From: an uncultured Clostridia bacterium
GTDB lineage: Bacteria > Bacillota > Clostridia > Oscillospirales > Acutalibacteraceae
Reading direction: 5' to 3'
Assembly: GCA_947595635.1 (NCBI GenBank)
Contig: CANQEU010000016.1
Span: 1-43,569, forward strand
DNA: 43,569 nucleotides
Shown piece by piece: positions 17,744-25,852 of this stretch. A model generated the notes under the pieces. It did not search any database. It was given only the letters and a program-made list of their open reading frames with translations, and was not told the origin of the DNA. The first letter of the stretch is position 1. Every line of letters starts with the position of its first letter. The translations under genes and the position numbers were made by a program.

Positions 17744-17851
17744 AGTGGGGGCTTACGGGGGAGCGCCAGCTCCCCCGTTTAAAATCTAATTTTAAAGCAG
17801 CAGCGTTGCCGGCGCAAGTCGGTAACGCTGCGGTCATAGTCTGCCTGCGGT
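17744..17851. repeat. Modular hairpin repeat, modules A-B
   Basis: Module A is the hairpin GGGGGAGC/GCTCCCCC with its flanking GTGGGGGCTTACG; module B is a 12-bp stem 17800-17811/17820-17831 with loop GCGCAAGT, followed by a tail ending CTGCCTGCGG. The same arrangement occurs at 27290-27398 and, reversed, at 33336-33460. In this copy one stem pair is G-T. Confidence 0.85.
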
Positions 17852-17888
17852 AGGTAGAGCCTCCTAAAAAAGGTTTATTGATAAATTT

Positions 17889-17920
17889 AAAACGGACAGC
17901 GCCTTTGCGCTGTCCGTTTT
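17889..17920. terminator. Bidirectional terminator after the Tim44-like gene
   Basis: A perfect 14-bp stem (17889-17902 with 17907-17920), loop CTTT, with A-runs left and T-runs right. It lies 9 bases beyond the stop codon of the minus-strand gene. Confidence 0.9.
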
Positions 17921-17928
17921 TTAGAAGA

Positions 17929-19047
17929 CTATTGTCTGTCTCCGTTCATCATATCGTCGAAGCTTATATTCCCTCCGTCGTTTCCGCCGCCGTTATTCGG
18001 AGTGTTATTGCCGTCGCTTACGTCTGGGTCGTTGTTGCCGCCGTCGTTTATTACAACGCCACCTGCGCCTATAACGGAGTTCGGCTTAACTGCGTCCATT
18101 TTAGCAAGTACCCAGTCGAAGTCGCCGGTAGTTATTATGCTGCCGCAGTATTCGCATTTGCCGCTGCTTGTGATACTGAGCGGAGCGCCGCAATTTGGAC
18201 AGGATTTTGAAACGGTTTTGTCGTTGCCTTCACGGCTCTTGACTCCTGTCTTACGCATAAACGTAAGCAAATAGCTCATAAAGCAATCCCTGTTCGGGTC
18301 GCCCTTGAGTACTTTTCTTGTTTCCTCGTCTATTATATAATCTACCATTCTTGTTGACATATAAACGGTAAGATATTCGTACTGCATATCGCGCTCATAT
18401 TTGAAAAGATGAGTTTGACCCACGTTTATTCTTTCGATGATATTTATCTTTTTATTTCTTATATATTCGTCAAGCTGACGCTTGTGCTGTTCAAACAGCT
18501 CTTCCTTTTCAAGCGGACGTATAGTGCTCCAATCTCTTGCTGTCCACGCCTGCTGAAGAGTTATAAACACATCCTTAGACCATGTGATAAATGCGTCGGA
18601 CGAGAAGTTCGGGTCTATAGCGCGGATAGCGTCCGAAATTGACTGTGTGTTGTCGGCAGGAACCATTGACTGTGGTATAGGTTCCGATACCTGCGGAGCC
18701 GATGTCGGGAACTTGCCGCTTTTCTTCGCCTTGCCAAGCGCTATGCCTAATATAACGATAACTATTATAACTATTATAAGAACCGGCGGATTATGTACAA
18801 GCATTCCCAAAAGGAAGGCTAAGCCCTCACTGTCGCCTCCGCTGCTGTGGCTTCCTCCGCCGCTGTGACTTCCTCCTCCGCTGTAGCCGCCTCCGCCGCC
18901 GTAATCTCCACCGCCGCCGTAGTCGTTATAGTTTCCCACATCCCACGGTCTGTCAACGGAAATTGCGCCTGCGCTGAACATACAAGTGCCGATAATTGCA
19001 AGAAGCATTAACGCACAAAGTATGATTGCAAAAATTTTCTTTTTCAT
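17929..19047 (-). CDS. Tim44-like domain membrane protein with zinc ribbon
   Basis: A 372-residue protein: signal or first membrane segment (4-28), a Gly/Ser-rich stretch of GGG and SGGGSHS repeats (about 42-70), a second membrane segment (about 88-106), a Tim44-like domain (about 145-265, including ARDWSTIRPL and LTVYMSTRMVDYI), a zinc ribbon with CPNCG and CEYCG (about 287-305) and an Asn/Gly/Asp-rich tail. Bacterial proteins of this type have no settled function; the Tim44-like fold in other proteins contacts membranes or translocating chains. AGGAG lies about 9 bases before the ATG. The mRNA has an unusually long leader of about 190 bases with a structured part. Confidence 0.8.
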   Translation of the reverse strand: MKKKIFAIILCALMLLAIIGTCMFSAGAISVDRPWDVGNYNDYGGGGDYGGGGGYSGGGSHSGGGSHSSGGDSEGLAFLLGMLVHNPPVLIIVIIVIVILGIALGKAKKSGKFPTSAPQVSEPIPQSMVPADNTQSISDAIRAIDPNFSSDAFITWSKDVFITLQQAWTARDWSTIRPLEKEELFEQHKRQLDEYIRNKKINIIERINVGQTHLFKYERDMQYEYLTVYMSTRMVDYIIDEETRKVLKGDPNRDCFMSYLLTFMRKTGVKSREGNDKTVSKSCPNCGAPLSITSSGKCEYCGSIITTGDFDWVLAKMDAVKPNSVIGAGGVVINDGGNNDPDVSDGNNTPNNGGGNDGGNISFDDMMNGDRQ

Positions 19048-19142
19048 ACCTGATTCTCCTAAACATATTTAAATCCGAGCATTGCTTTAAAGGTATGCCC
19101 GATCAAGCCCGCGACGATTGCAACCGCCGTATGGAGCTTTGC

Positions 19143-19200
19143 AGTCGGTGCTTCGGCAGGGATTGATCCTGCGTTGAAGGCTTTGCTGTGCCGAACACCG
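19143..19200 (-). other. Structured 5' leader of the Tim44-like gene
   Basis: On the minus strand the leader contains CGGTG/CACCG (19196-19200 with 19146-19150) stacked on CGGCA/TGCCG (19189-19193 with 19154-19158), enclosing a smaller GCAGG/CCTGC hairpin near 19155-19172 that partly competes with it. It lies between the predicted start at about 19240 and the gene. It could be regulatory but matches no riboswitch I recognise. Confidence 0.4.
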
Positions 19201-19246
19201 AAGGGCGAGGGAGGTCTGCAACGTGGTTGTACGGGATTATATATAG

Positions 19247-19275
19247 ATTGTATCACGGTAAAAAACATATTTCAA
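19247..19275 (-). promoter_or_regulatory. Sigma-A promoter for the Tim44-like gene
   Basis: On the minus strand TTGAAA (19270-19275) and TACAAT (19247-19252) are 17 bases apart, so transcription should start near 19240. Confidence 0.7.
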
Positions 19276-19430
19276 CAAAATTCTTTTCCTTTAGTCGTTT
19301 AAAACTGCAAACGCCTTAGAGTATATACGCCGTCTGTAATTGACTATTCTCGGTTAAAAGCTAACAAATAGAAATGAATTAAATGTATAAATTGAACAAT
19401 TTTTAAAAAAAGATTTGTTATTTACACACA

Positions 19431-19460
19431 TTGCACTGTTTGTAGTTTTAGTAGTATGAT
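19431..19460 (+). promoter_or_regulatory. Promoter of amylase gene 1
   Basis: TTGCAC (19431-19436) and TATGAT (19455-19460) are 18 bases apart. The same layout, with conserved bases on both sides (AGATTTGT upstream, TTTAGT before the -10, ATATAA after), precedes amylase gene 2, which supports it as real. A small GGGA/TCCC hairpin follows in both leaders. Confidence 0.65.
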
Positions 19461-19514
19461 ATAAATGCACGGGGAGAACAAATCCCTAAAACTATATATT
19501 AGGAGGAAAAAGAA

Positions 19515-21860
19515 ATGTTAAGACGTTCTTTCGGAAAGAAAATAGTCGGATTTATTCTTGCTTTGTGTATGGCAATACCCGTATTTTCCTTTCCGGTTGC
19601 AGTAACGGCGGTCACAACAGACGACAGTCCGTCACAGGCAGCGAAGGATTACGGGCTTATGGACACAACGCAGGAGGGCTTGATCCTTCATGCCTGGGAC
19701 TGGTCGTTTAATAACATCAAGGCAAATATGGAGCGAATTGCACGGGCAGGCTACACTTCGGTTCAGGTTTCGCCTATTCAGCAGGCAAAGGAAGCAACAT
19801 ACGGCAGACCGAACGAGATGTGGTGGATACTATATCAGCCGTGCTGCTTCCAAATTGACGACACGGGCAATTCCGCGCTCGGCACAAAAGCTGATTTTGA
19901 GGCAATGTGCACAGAGGCTCACAAATACGGCATTCATATTATAGTAGACGTTGTGGCAAATCACCTTGGCAATCAGGGAGGATACGATAAATCCTACGCT
20001 ATTCCGCCTGATATAAGAGAGGACGACGAATGCTGGCACCCGGAGGGCTTTCGTGACATAAACTACGGCGACCGCTACAGCATAACACACGGCAGTATAT
20101 CCGGACTTCCCGATTTAAACACGGAAAACCCGAAAATTCAAAACTATGTTAAAGGCTTTTTAAGAGAGTGTATAGACGCCGGCGCGGACGGCTTCCGTTT
20201 TGACGCCGCGAAGCATATCGGACTTCCGAGCGAGGGCAGCGATTTTTGGCCCAATGTTTTAGGTGACGCAAGGTCATACTACTCCGATAAGGGAGCGTTT
20301 GGAGAGCTTTACGCTTACGGCGAGATTTTAAACGAAACGGGTGGGCCTTCAATATCCGAATACACGCAGCTTATGAGCGTTACAGACAACCAAACGGGAA
20401 ACGATATAAGAAAAAATGTTGCGGGACATAATGCCGCCGGCGCCGCAAGCTCTTATTATAAAAAGGGAGCGGCTGCTGATAAGACCGTGCTTTGGGCAGA
20501 GTCCCACGACACATATCAGAATGCGGAAAGAGAATCGACCGATGTAAGCGATTCCGATATAAACAAGACGTGGGCGTTAGTTGCGTCAAGAAACGACGCT
20601 ACCGCGCTTTACTATGCAAGAACAGACGGTTACCGCAACGGAATGATGGGCGACGTTATCTCAACGCAGTGCTTCAGCGATGAGGTTTCTGCAATAAACG
20701 CCTTCCATAATTTCTTCAACGGACAGTCGGAGCATATTGCGTCAAGCGAAGGCATTGCGTATATCGAGCGCGGCACAAGCGGCGTTATACTCGTAAACTG
20801 CAAAGGCGATGCCGCGAACGTAGACGTTAAGGCTTACCAAATGGCGGACGGCGTATATACCGATCAAATCTCCGGCAACAGCTTTACCGTATCCGGCGGA
20901 AAGATAAAGGGACAAATCGGTTCAACGGGAATAGCTGTAGTTTACGGCGCAACCAGTATGCCGTTTGTAAAGGTATCGCTGAACAGCGGCACATATATGG
21001 TAGCCAAGGACGACGCGCTGAGCGTTGACCTTTCGCTTGTAAACGCAACCGAGGGAACATACAGCATTAATAACGGCGCTGAAGTAAAATTCACAGAGGA
21101 CACAACTCTTACACTGGGCAAGGGTGTAGATTACGGCGTTGAAATAAAGCTTACGGTTACCGCGTATGACGAAAACGGCCCTGCTCAGCCGCAGAATTAC
21201 ACCTATGTAAAATCCGACCCCGACGCGGTTCAGAGAATTTATTTTGACAACAAGAGCTACGGCTGGGACGACGTATATGTTTATGTTTACCATTCCGGCA
21301 GTACGTTCGTTGAAAACAATAATTGGCCGGGAATTAAAATGACGCTTGACGAGGCAACGGGCTATTACGTATATGACGTGCCTGAAAGCCTGAAATTCGG
21401 TCTTGCAATGTTCAGCGACGGAACCGACAACCCCGAAAAACGATACCCTGCCGACCAGGAGCCCGGGCTTGAGCTCAACGGCAATTCTATGATTTTCTCT
21501 GAAAACCACAACTGGGATATTTATGACCCATATCGCGGAACAGATCCTGAAACAGATCCGAAAACTGATCCTGCAACTGACCCCGCAACAGACCCGAAAA
21601 CAGATCCTGCTACAGATCCTGCAACAGACCCGAAGCGTTATATGCTCGGTGATATTGACGGCAACGAAGAGGTAAATCTGCTTGACGCGCTTTATACTCA
21701 AAAATATGCTTTAAGTTTGTATGATATGTCTGAAATTCAGCTTCTTGCGGCTAATGTAGACAACAGCTCTTCGGTTGATCTGCTTGACGCAATATACATT
21801 CAAAAATATGCTCTTAATGATAAATCCGGACTGCCTATAGGAGAGTGGAGAACAGCTTAA
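19515..21860 (+). CDS. Secreted GH13 alpha-amylase with CBM26-like module and dockerin
   Basis: A 781-residue protein. Signal peptide about 1-32; GH13 catalytic domain (AmyE-like) about 45-475 with DVVANH (145-150), nucleophile Asp230 in GFRFDAAKH, acid/base Glu270 in YGEIL, and His331-Asp332 in WAESHD; an Ig-like beta domain about 483-568; a CBM26-like starch-binding module about 571-672 (VQRIYFDN, WPGIKMTL, FSDG); a TDP-repeat linker about 676-706; and a dockerin about 708-770 with two calcium loops (GDIDGNEEVNLLDA and ANVDNSSSVDLLDA). It cuts internal alpha-1,4 bonds of starch and should dock onto a cohesin scaffoldin, as in amylosomes. AGGAGG is 8 bases before the ATG. It is a tandem paralogue of the next amylase. 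Confidence 0.93.
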   Translation: MLRRSFGKKIVGFILALCMAIPVFSFPVAVTAVTTDDSPSQAAKDYGLMDTTQEGLILHAWDWSFNNIKANMERIARAGYTSVQVSPIQQAKEATYGRPNEMWWILYQPCCFQIDDTGNSALGTKADFEAMCTEAHKYGIHIIVDVVANHLGNQGGYDKSYAIPPDIREDDECWHPEGFRDINYGDRYSITHGSISGLPDLNTENPKIQNYVKGFLRECIDAGADGFRFDAAKHIGLPSEGSDFWPNVLGDARSYYSDKGAFGELYAYGEILNETGGPSISEYTQLMSVTDNQTGNDIRKNVAGHNAAGAASSYYKKGAAADKTVLWAESHDTYQNAERESTDVSDSDINKTWALVASRNDATALYYARTDGYRNGMMGDVISTQCFSDEVSAINAFHNFFNGQSEHIASSEGIAYIERGTSGVILVNCKGDAANVDVKAYQMADGVYTDQISGNSFTVSGGKIKGQIGSTGIAVVYGATSMPFVKVSLNSGTYMVAKDDALSVDLSLVNATEGTYSINNGAEVKFTEDTTLTLGKGVDYGVEIKLTVTAYDENGPAQPQNYTYVKSDPDAVQRIYFDNKSYGWDDVYVYVYHSGSTFVENNNWPGIKMTLDEATGYYVYDVPESLKFGLAMFSDGTDNPEKRYPADQEPGLELNGNSMIFSENHNWDIYDPYRGTDPETDPKTDPATDPATDPKTDPATDPATDPKRYMLGDIDGNEEVNLLDALYTQKYALSLYDMSEIQLLAANVDNSSSVDLLDAIYIQKYALNDKSGLPIGEWRTA

Positions 21861-21932
21861 AAAAGCTTTAAGGGTTTATTATACCGAAAATTGAACGGCA
21901 TATTAAAAAAACAATATATAATCAAGCTGTAG

Positions 21933-21977
21933 AAGGCGGCCGGCTTTTAGCGCGATTGTGCTTGAGCCGACCGCCTT
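21933..21977 (+). terminator. Terminator-like hairpin after amylase gene 1
   Basis: AAGGCGG/CCGCCTT with CGGCT/AGCCG forms a 13-bp stem (21933-21945 with 21965-21977) with one C-A mismatch and a 19-base loop. The T-run after it is short. Confidence 0.6.
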
Positions 21978-22103
21978 TGGCTTATATAGATATTTAATTT
22001 AAAAATATTGCGGCTTTAAAATAATAAATAAATTTATTTTTTCGCTATGAATAAAATGTGTATAATTAACAATTTTTTACCAAAGATTTGTGTTATCCGT
22101 GCA

Positions 22104-22133
22104 TTGCGATTGGCAGCGCTTTAGTGATATGAT
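22104..22133 (+). promoter_or_regulatory. Promoter of amylase gene 2
   Basis: TTGCGA (22104-22109) and TATGAT (22128-22133), 18 bases apart, match the promoter of amylase gene 1 in spacing and flanking bases, so the upstream region was duplicated with the gene. Confidence 0.65.
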
Positions 22134-22192
22134 ATAAGCGCAGAGGGATTGCTTTGTCCCACATAAAATTTATTTCAGGAGGAAAAGAAATT

Positions 22193-24940
22193 ATGGTAAA
22201 ACAGCTTTTTGGTAAGAAAACGCTCAGCCTTATAGTTGCGCTGTGCATGGCAATACCCGTGTTTTCTTTCCCTGTTTCCGCAAATGCGGTAACAACGGAT
22301 AGCGCTCCTTCACAGGCGGTTGACTACGGCCTGATGGACACGCCGCAGGAGGGTGTAATTCTTCATGCATGGGATTGGTCATTTAACAATATTAAAGCCA
22401 ATATGCAAAAAATTGCCGATGCCGGCTACACCTCGGTTCAGGTGTCGCCTATACAGCAGTCTAAGGAGGCTACAAAAGGCAAGGGCAACGATATGTGGTG
22501 GATATTGTATCAGCCCTGCAACTTCCAAATAGACAACACGGGAAATTCGGCGCTTGGAACAAAGGCGGATTTTCAGGCGATGTGTGCAGAGGCTCACAAG
22601 TACGGCATACACGTTATAGTTGACGTTGTTGCAAACCACCTTGGAAATCAAAGAGGCTATGACAAGTCAAGCGCTATACCCGCAGATATAAGAGACGACA
22701 GCAGCTGCTGGCATACGGAGGGCTTCAGCGATATTAACTACGGAAACCGCTACAGCATAACCCACGGCAGTATGAGCGGACTGCCCGACCTTAACACAGA
22801 AAGCACAAAGATACAGAATTATGTAAAAACATATCTGAGAGAGTGCATTGATTCCGGCGCGGACGGCTTCCGCTTTGACGCCGCAAAGCATATCGGACTT
22901 CCGAGCGAGGGCAGTAATTTCTGGCCGACTGTAATAAACGATGCGACGTCGTATTATTCCACAAAGGGAACCTTCGGCAAGCTGTATGCATACGGCGAGA
23001 TTCTTGAAGGCACAGGCGGACCGTCAATATCAGAATACACGCAGTATATGAGCGTTACTGATAACGAGACCGGCAACGGCATAAGAGGCGATGTTGCAGG
23101 TCATAATGCCGCAGGAGCAGCAAGCTCATACTATAAAAAGGGCGCGGCGGCAGATAAAACGGTGCTTTGGGCAGAGTCTCACGACACATATTCAAACGAT
23201 GATAAAGCGTCCACATATGTAAGCGATTCGGATATAAACAAGACTTGGGCTATGGTGGCTTCAAGAAACAAGGCTACCGCGCTTTACTATACAAGAACAA
23301 ACGGCTGGCGCGCAGGACAGATGGGCAGTGTTATCTCGACCCAGTGCTTCAGCAAAGAGGTTTCAGCCGTAAACGACTTCCACAACTTCTTTAACGGTCA
23401 GTCTGAATATCTTGCTTCAAGCAACAGCATAGCTTATAACGAGAGAGGAACAAGCGGAGTTGTTCTTGTAAACTGCGGAAGCGGCAGCGGCTCGTCAAGC
23501 GTAAGCGTTCCCGCTCACAACATTAAAGAAGGAACCTACACCGACCAGGTATCGGGAACCAACTTTACGGTATCCGGCGGACAGATAAAGGGTCAAATCG
23601 GTCCAACCGGCATAGCCGTAGTTTACAATGCCGAAAAAAAGCCTTCCGTTAAGGTGTCAAAGCCCGGTGGAACCTACAGAGTATCAAAGGACGCGGCAAT
23701 AAGCGTTGACCTTTCTCTTGTAAACGCGACCGAGGGAACATATAAAATAGACGGCTCGGCTGAAACAAAGTTTACAAGGGACACAACCGTAAAGCTTGGC
23801 GAGGGTGTTGATTACGGTGTTGAAATAAAGCTTACCGTAACCGCTACCGACGGCAAGACGACCTCGGATCCGGAGGTTTACACATATAAAAAGGCAGATC
23901 CGAGCGCAGTTCAGAGAGTATACTTTGACAACTCGAGCTATCACTGGAACAATGTATATGCCTATATTTACTATGATGACGGCGGCGACGACCCGACCGA
24001 TCCTACCGGAACGACAAAGCCTAATACGAGAACTGTTGTCAAGTTTACCGATAATATGAATTGGGGAACAGTTTACGCTTATTTCTTCAAGGGTACAACG
24101 GCTGTAGGTCCGGCATGGCCCGGAACGCTGATGACGTTTGATAAGGATAACGGAATGGGACACAAGAACTATAAGATAAACATTCCGCAGGGCGCGGAAA
24201 AGGTAGTGTTCACAAAGGGTCAAGACGGTCCGCAAACCGAGGATATCACGCTTGGCGAATTTGACGGCTACTGGATAGACGATTCAAAGGACAGCAGTGG
24301 ACATTATATTGGTCACGGCTTTAATGAAACAGCGGCATCATCGGCAAAGAAGCCGACATTTTTACCGTCGGGAACGGTTAAAATGAATGACGAGTGGCCG
24401 GGAGTTAAGATGACTCTTGACGACGAGACCGGTTACTATGTGACAGACGTGCCGGAGGGTATGGAAAACGGCCTTGTTATTTTCAGCGACGGCGTTGACG
24501 GCACAACAAAGAGATACCCTGCCGACGAAATGCCGGGTATGGAATTGAATGGCAACACAATGCTGTTTTCGGCAAATAACAGCTGGAAGGTCTATGACCC
24601 GAATCCTAAGACCGAGCCTAAGACCGACCCCAAGACAGAGCCGAAAACGGAGCCGCAAACAGAGCCTAAGACCGATCCACAGACCGAGCCGCAAACAGAG
24701 CCTGTAAAGGATCAGTATATGGTTGGAGATATAAACGGCGACAAGAGAGTTTCTTTAATAGACGCGGCATATATTCAGCAGTACACCATAGACTCATATG
24801 AGTTGTCCGGAGTACAGCTTCTTGCGGCTAACGTTGATGACAAAAACGGCATCAATCTTGCGGACGCTATATATGTTCAGAAATATGTTACTCAGTATGA
24901 ACTGAACCTGCCGATAGGTCAATTGAGAACGGCGTCATAA
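22193..24940 (+). CDS. Secreted GH13 alpha-amylase with nested CBM26-like modules and dockerin
   Basis: A 915-residue paralogue of the preceding amylase. Signal peptide about 1-32; GH13 domain with DVVANH (144-149), Asp229, Glu269, His330-Asp331; Ig-like domain about 482-567; then a starch-binding region of about 230 residues instead of 100. It starts as in the paralogue (VQRVYFDN, 573-580), is interrupted near 595 by a second CBM26-like module (VVKFTDNMNW to QTEDITLGEF), and resumes near 726 with SGTVKMNDEWPGVKMTL. A TEP/TDP linker (about 806-837) and a dockerin (about 841-902; GDINGDKRVSLIDA, ANVDDKNGINLADA) follow. ATG 22193 has AGGAGG 10 bases upstream. Likely an amylosome subunit. Confidence 0.92.
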   Translation: MVKQLFGKKTLSLIVALCMAIPVFSFPVSANAVTTDSAPSQAVDYGLMDTPQEGVILHAWDWSFNNIKANMQKIADAGYTSVQVSPIQQSKEATKGKGNDMWWILYQPCNFQIDNTGNSALGTKADFQAMCAEAHKYGIHVIVDVVANHLGNQRGYDKSSAIPADIRDDSSCWHTEGFSDINYGNRYSITHGSMSGLPDLNTESTKIQNYVKTYLRECIDSGADGFRFDAAKHIGLPSEGSNFWPTVINDATSYYSTKGTFGKLYAYGEILEGTGGPSISEYTQYMSVTDNETGNGIRGDVAGHNAAGAASSYYKKGAAADKTVLWAESHDTYSNDDKASTYVSDSDINKTWAMVASRNKATALYYTRTNGWRAGQMGSVISTQCFSKEVSAVNDFHNFFNGQSEYLASSNSIAYNERGTSGVVLVNCGSGSGSSSVSVPAHNIKEGTYTDQVSGTNFTVSGGQIKGQIGPTGIAVVYNAEKKPSVKVSKPGGTYRVSKDAAISVDLSLVNATEGTYKIDGSAETKFTRDTTVKLGEGVDYGVEIKLTVTATDGKTTSDPEVYTYKKADPSAVQRVYFDNSSYHWNNVYAYIYYDDGGDDPTDPTGTTKPNTRTVVKFTDNMNWGTVYAYFFKGTTAVGPAWPGTLMTFDKDNGMGHKNYKINIPQGAEKVVFTKGQDGPQTEDITLGEFDGYWIDDSKDSSGHYIGHGFNETAASSAKKPTFLPSGTVKMNDEWPGVKMTLDDETGYYVTDVPEGMENGLVIFSDGVDGTTKRYPADEMPGMELNGNTMLFSANNSWKVYDPNPKTEPKTDPKTEPKTEPQTEPKTDPQTEPQTEPVKDQYMVGDINGDKRVSLIDAAYIQQYTIDSYELSGVQLLAANVDDKNGINLADAIYVQKYVTQYELNLPIGQLRTAS

Positions 24941-25031
24941 TCAGGGATTTAAGGATTTTTTAGGGATTTCTTGAAAAAAATACAATTCGGCTGCGGGCTT
25001 TTAGATGCTCCGCTCCGATGTGAATTTATGT

Positions 25032-25059
25032 ATAAGGGGACGCCGGAGCGTCCCCTTAT
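25032..25059 (+). terminator. Hairpin after amylase gene 2, within a degraded repeat
   Basis: A perfect 12-bp stem (25032-25043 with 25048-25059), loop CGGA, that may end the amylase transcript although no T-run follows. The surrounding 24980-25200 contains weak versions of modules D (ACCGCAGTCAGCACTGC near 25100) and E (GAGGAGCTTCGCC near 25140) of the modular repeat, so it may be a decayed copy. Confidence 0.5.
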
Positions 25060-25247
25060 GTCTGCAAAAAAGCGGTTTTGCCTATTTATTTAATCTTTTA
25101 ACCGCAGTCAGCACTGCTTTATATTTAATTTATTTGAAGGAGGAGCTTCGCCGTCTAAAATCAAGCTTTAAATCAGCGGTTTTATCAAAGCGTTTTATAA
25201 GGCTGCGGTAATTTTATTTAAATCAGGAACAAACGAGGTGATTGGCA

Positions 25248-25772
25248 ATGAGTGCCGTACCGTATGAAATAGAGAGAAAATACCTTATCGCGATGCCCGA
25301 TATAAATATTCTTAAAAAGCAGAAGGGCTACTCGGACGTTGAGATTACTCAAATTTACATCTCCGATTCTTCGCTTGGCGGCGGAGCAAGGATAAGAAGA
25401 AGTGTTCAGGGCGAAAAAACCGTGTGCACAAAAACATTTAAGAGGGATATTACTTCGCTTAAAAGAATAGAAATAGAAGAGGAAATTACAGCCGAAGAAT
25501 TTGAACGTCTTAAAGAACTGCGTGATAAAAGCTGTTTGCCTATACACAAGCACCGCCACAGCTTTGAATACAGAAATCAGCTTATAGAAATAGATATATA
25601 CGATTTCTGGCAGGACAGAGCGACAGCCGAGGTGGAGCTTAAAAGCGAGAAACAAATAGTGGAGCTGCCTGAATTTATAAATCTGATAAAAGAGGTAACA
25701 GATGACAGAAGATACCGCAACTATTCGCTTGCAAAAACTATATTTACGGAAGAAATAGAAAAGGCCGATTAA
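25248..25772 (+). CDS. CYTH domain protein (triphosphate tunnel phosphatase family)
   Basis: A 174-residue protein opening YEIERKYLI, the ExExK signature of CYTH/triphosphate tunnel metalloenzymes, followed by conserved basic and acidic strands: ARIRRS, KTFKRDI, RIEIEEEI, IEIDIYDFW and AEVELKSE. Family members hydrolyse inorganic triphosphate or thiamine triphosphate, or act as class IV adenylate cyclases; a single short CYTH domain in Firmicutes is most often a triphosphatase. ATG 25248 has GAGGTG 7 bases upstream. No promoter is obvious in the repeat-rich region before it. It ends 22 bases before the -35 box of the next gene. Confidence 0.88.
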   Translation: MSAVPYEIERKYLIAMPDINILKKQKGYSDVEITQIYISDSSLGGGARIRRSVQGEKTVCTKTFKRDITSLKRIEIEEEITAEEFERLKELRDKSCLPIHKHRHSFEYRNQLIEIDIYDFWQDRATAEVELKSEKQIVELPEFINLIKEVTDDRRYRNYSLAKTIFTEEIEKAD

Positions 25773-25793
25773 GAAAATTATTTGCAATATTTA

Positions 25794-25824
25794 TTGACAA
25801 ATTGTAATACTTTTGTTACAATTT
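25794..25824 (+). promoter_or_regulatory. Promoter with overlapping palindromic operator
   Basis: TTGACA (25794-25799) and TACAAT (25817-25822) are 17 bases apart. A perfect 9-bp inverted repeat, AAATTGTAA (25799-25807) and TTACAATTT (25816-25824), spans the end of the -35 box, the spacer and the whole -10 box. A dimeric repressor bound there would block RNA polymerase. Start near 25829. Confidence 0.75.
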
Positions 25825-25852
25825 GACTACAGTTTTTGTATGGGAGTCTGTT

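Noticed and set aside
19059-19268. Small minus-strand reading frame upstream of the Tim44-like gene
   Set aside because: It overlaps the promoter and structured leader and has no ribosome binding site or recognisable domain.
21541-21637. DNA tandem repeat in amylase 1
   Set aside because: It encodes the TDP-repeat linker between starch-binding module and dockerin, so it is explained as a protein linker.
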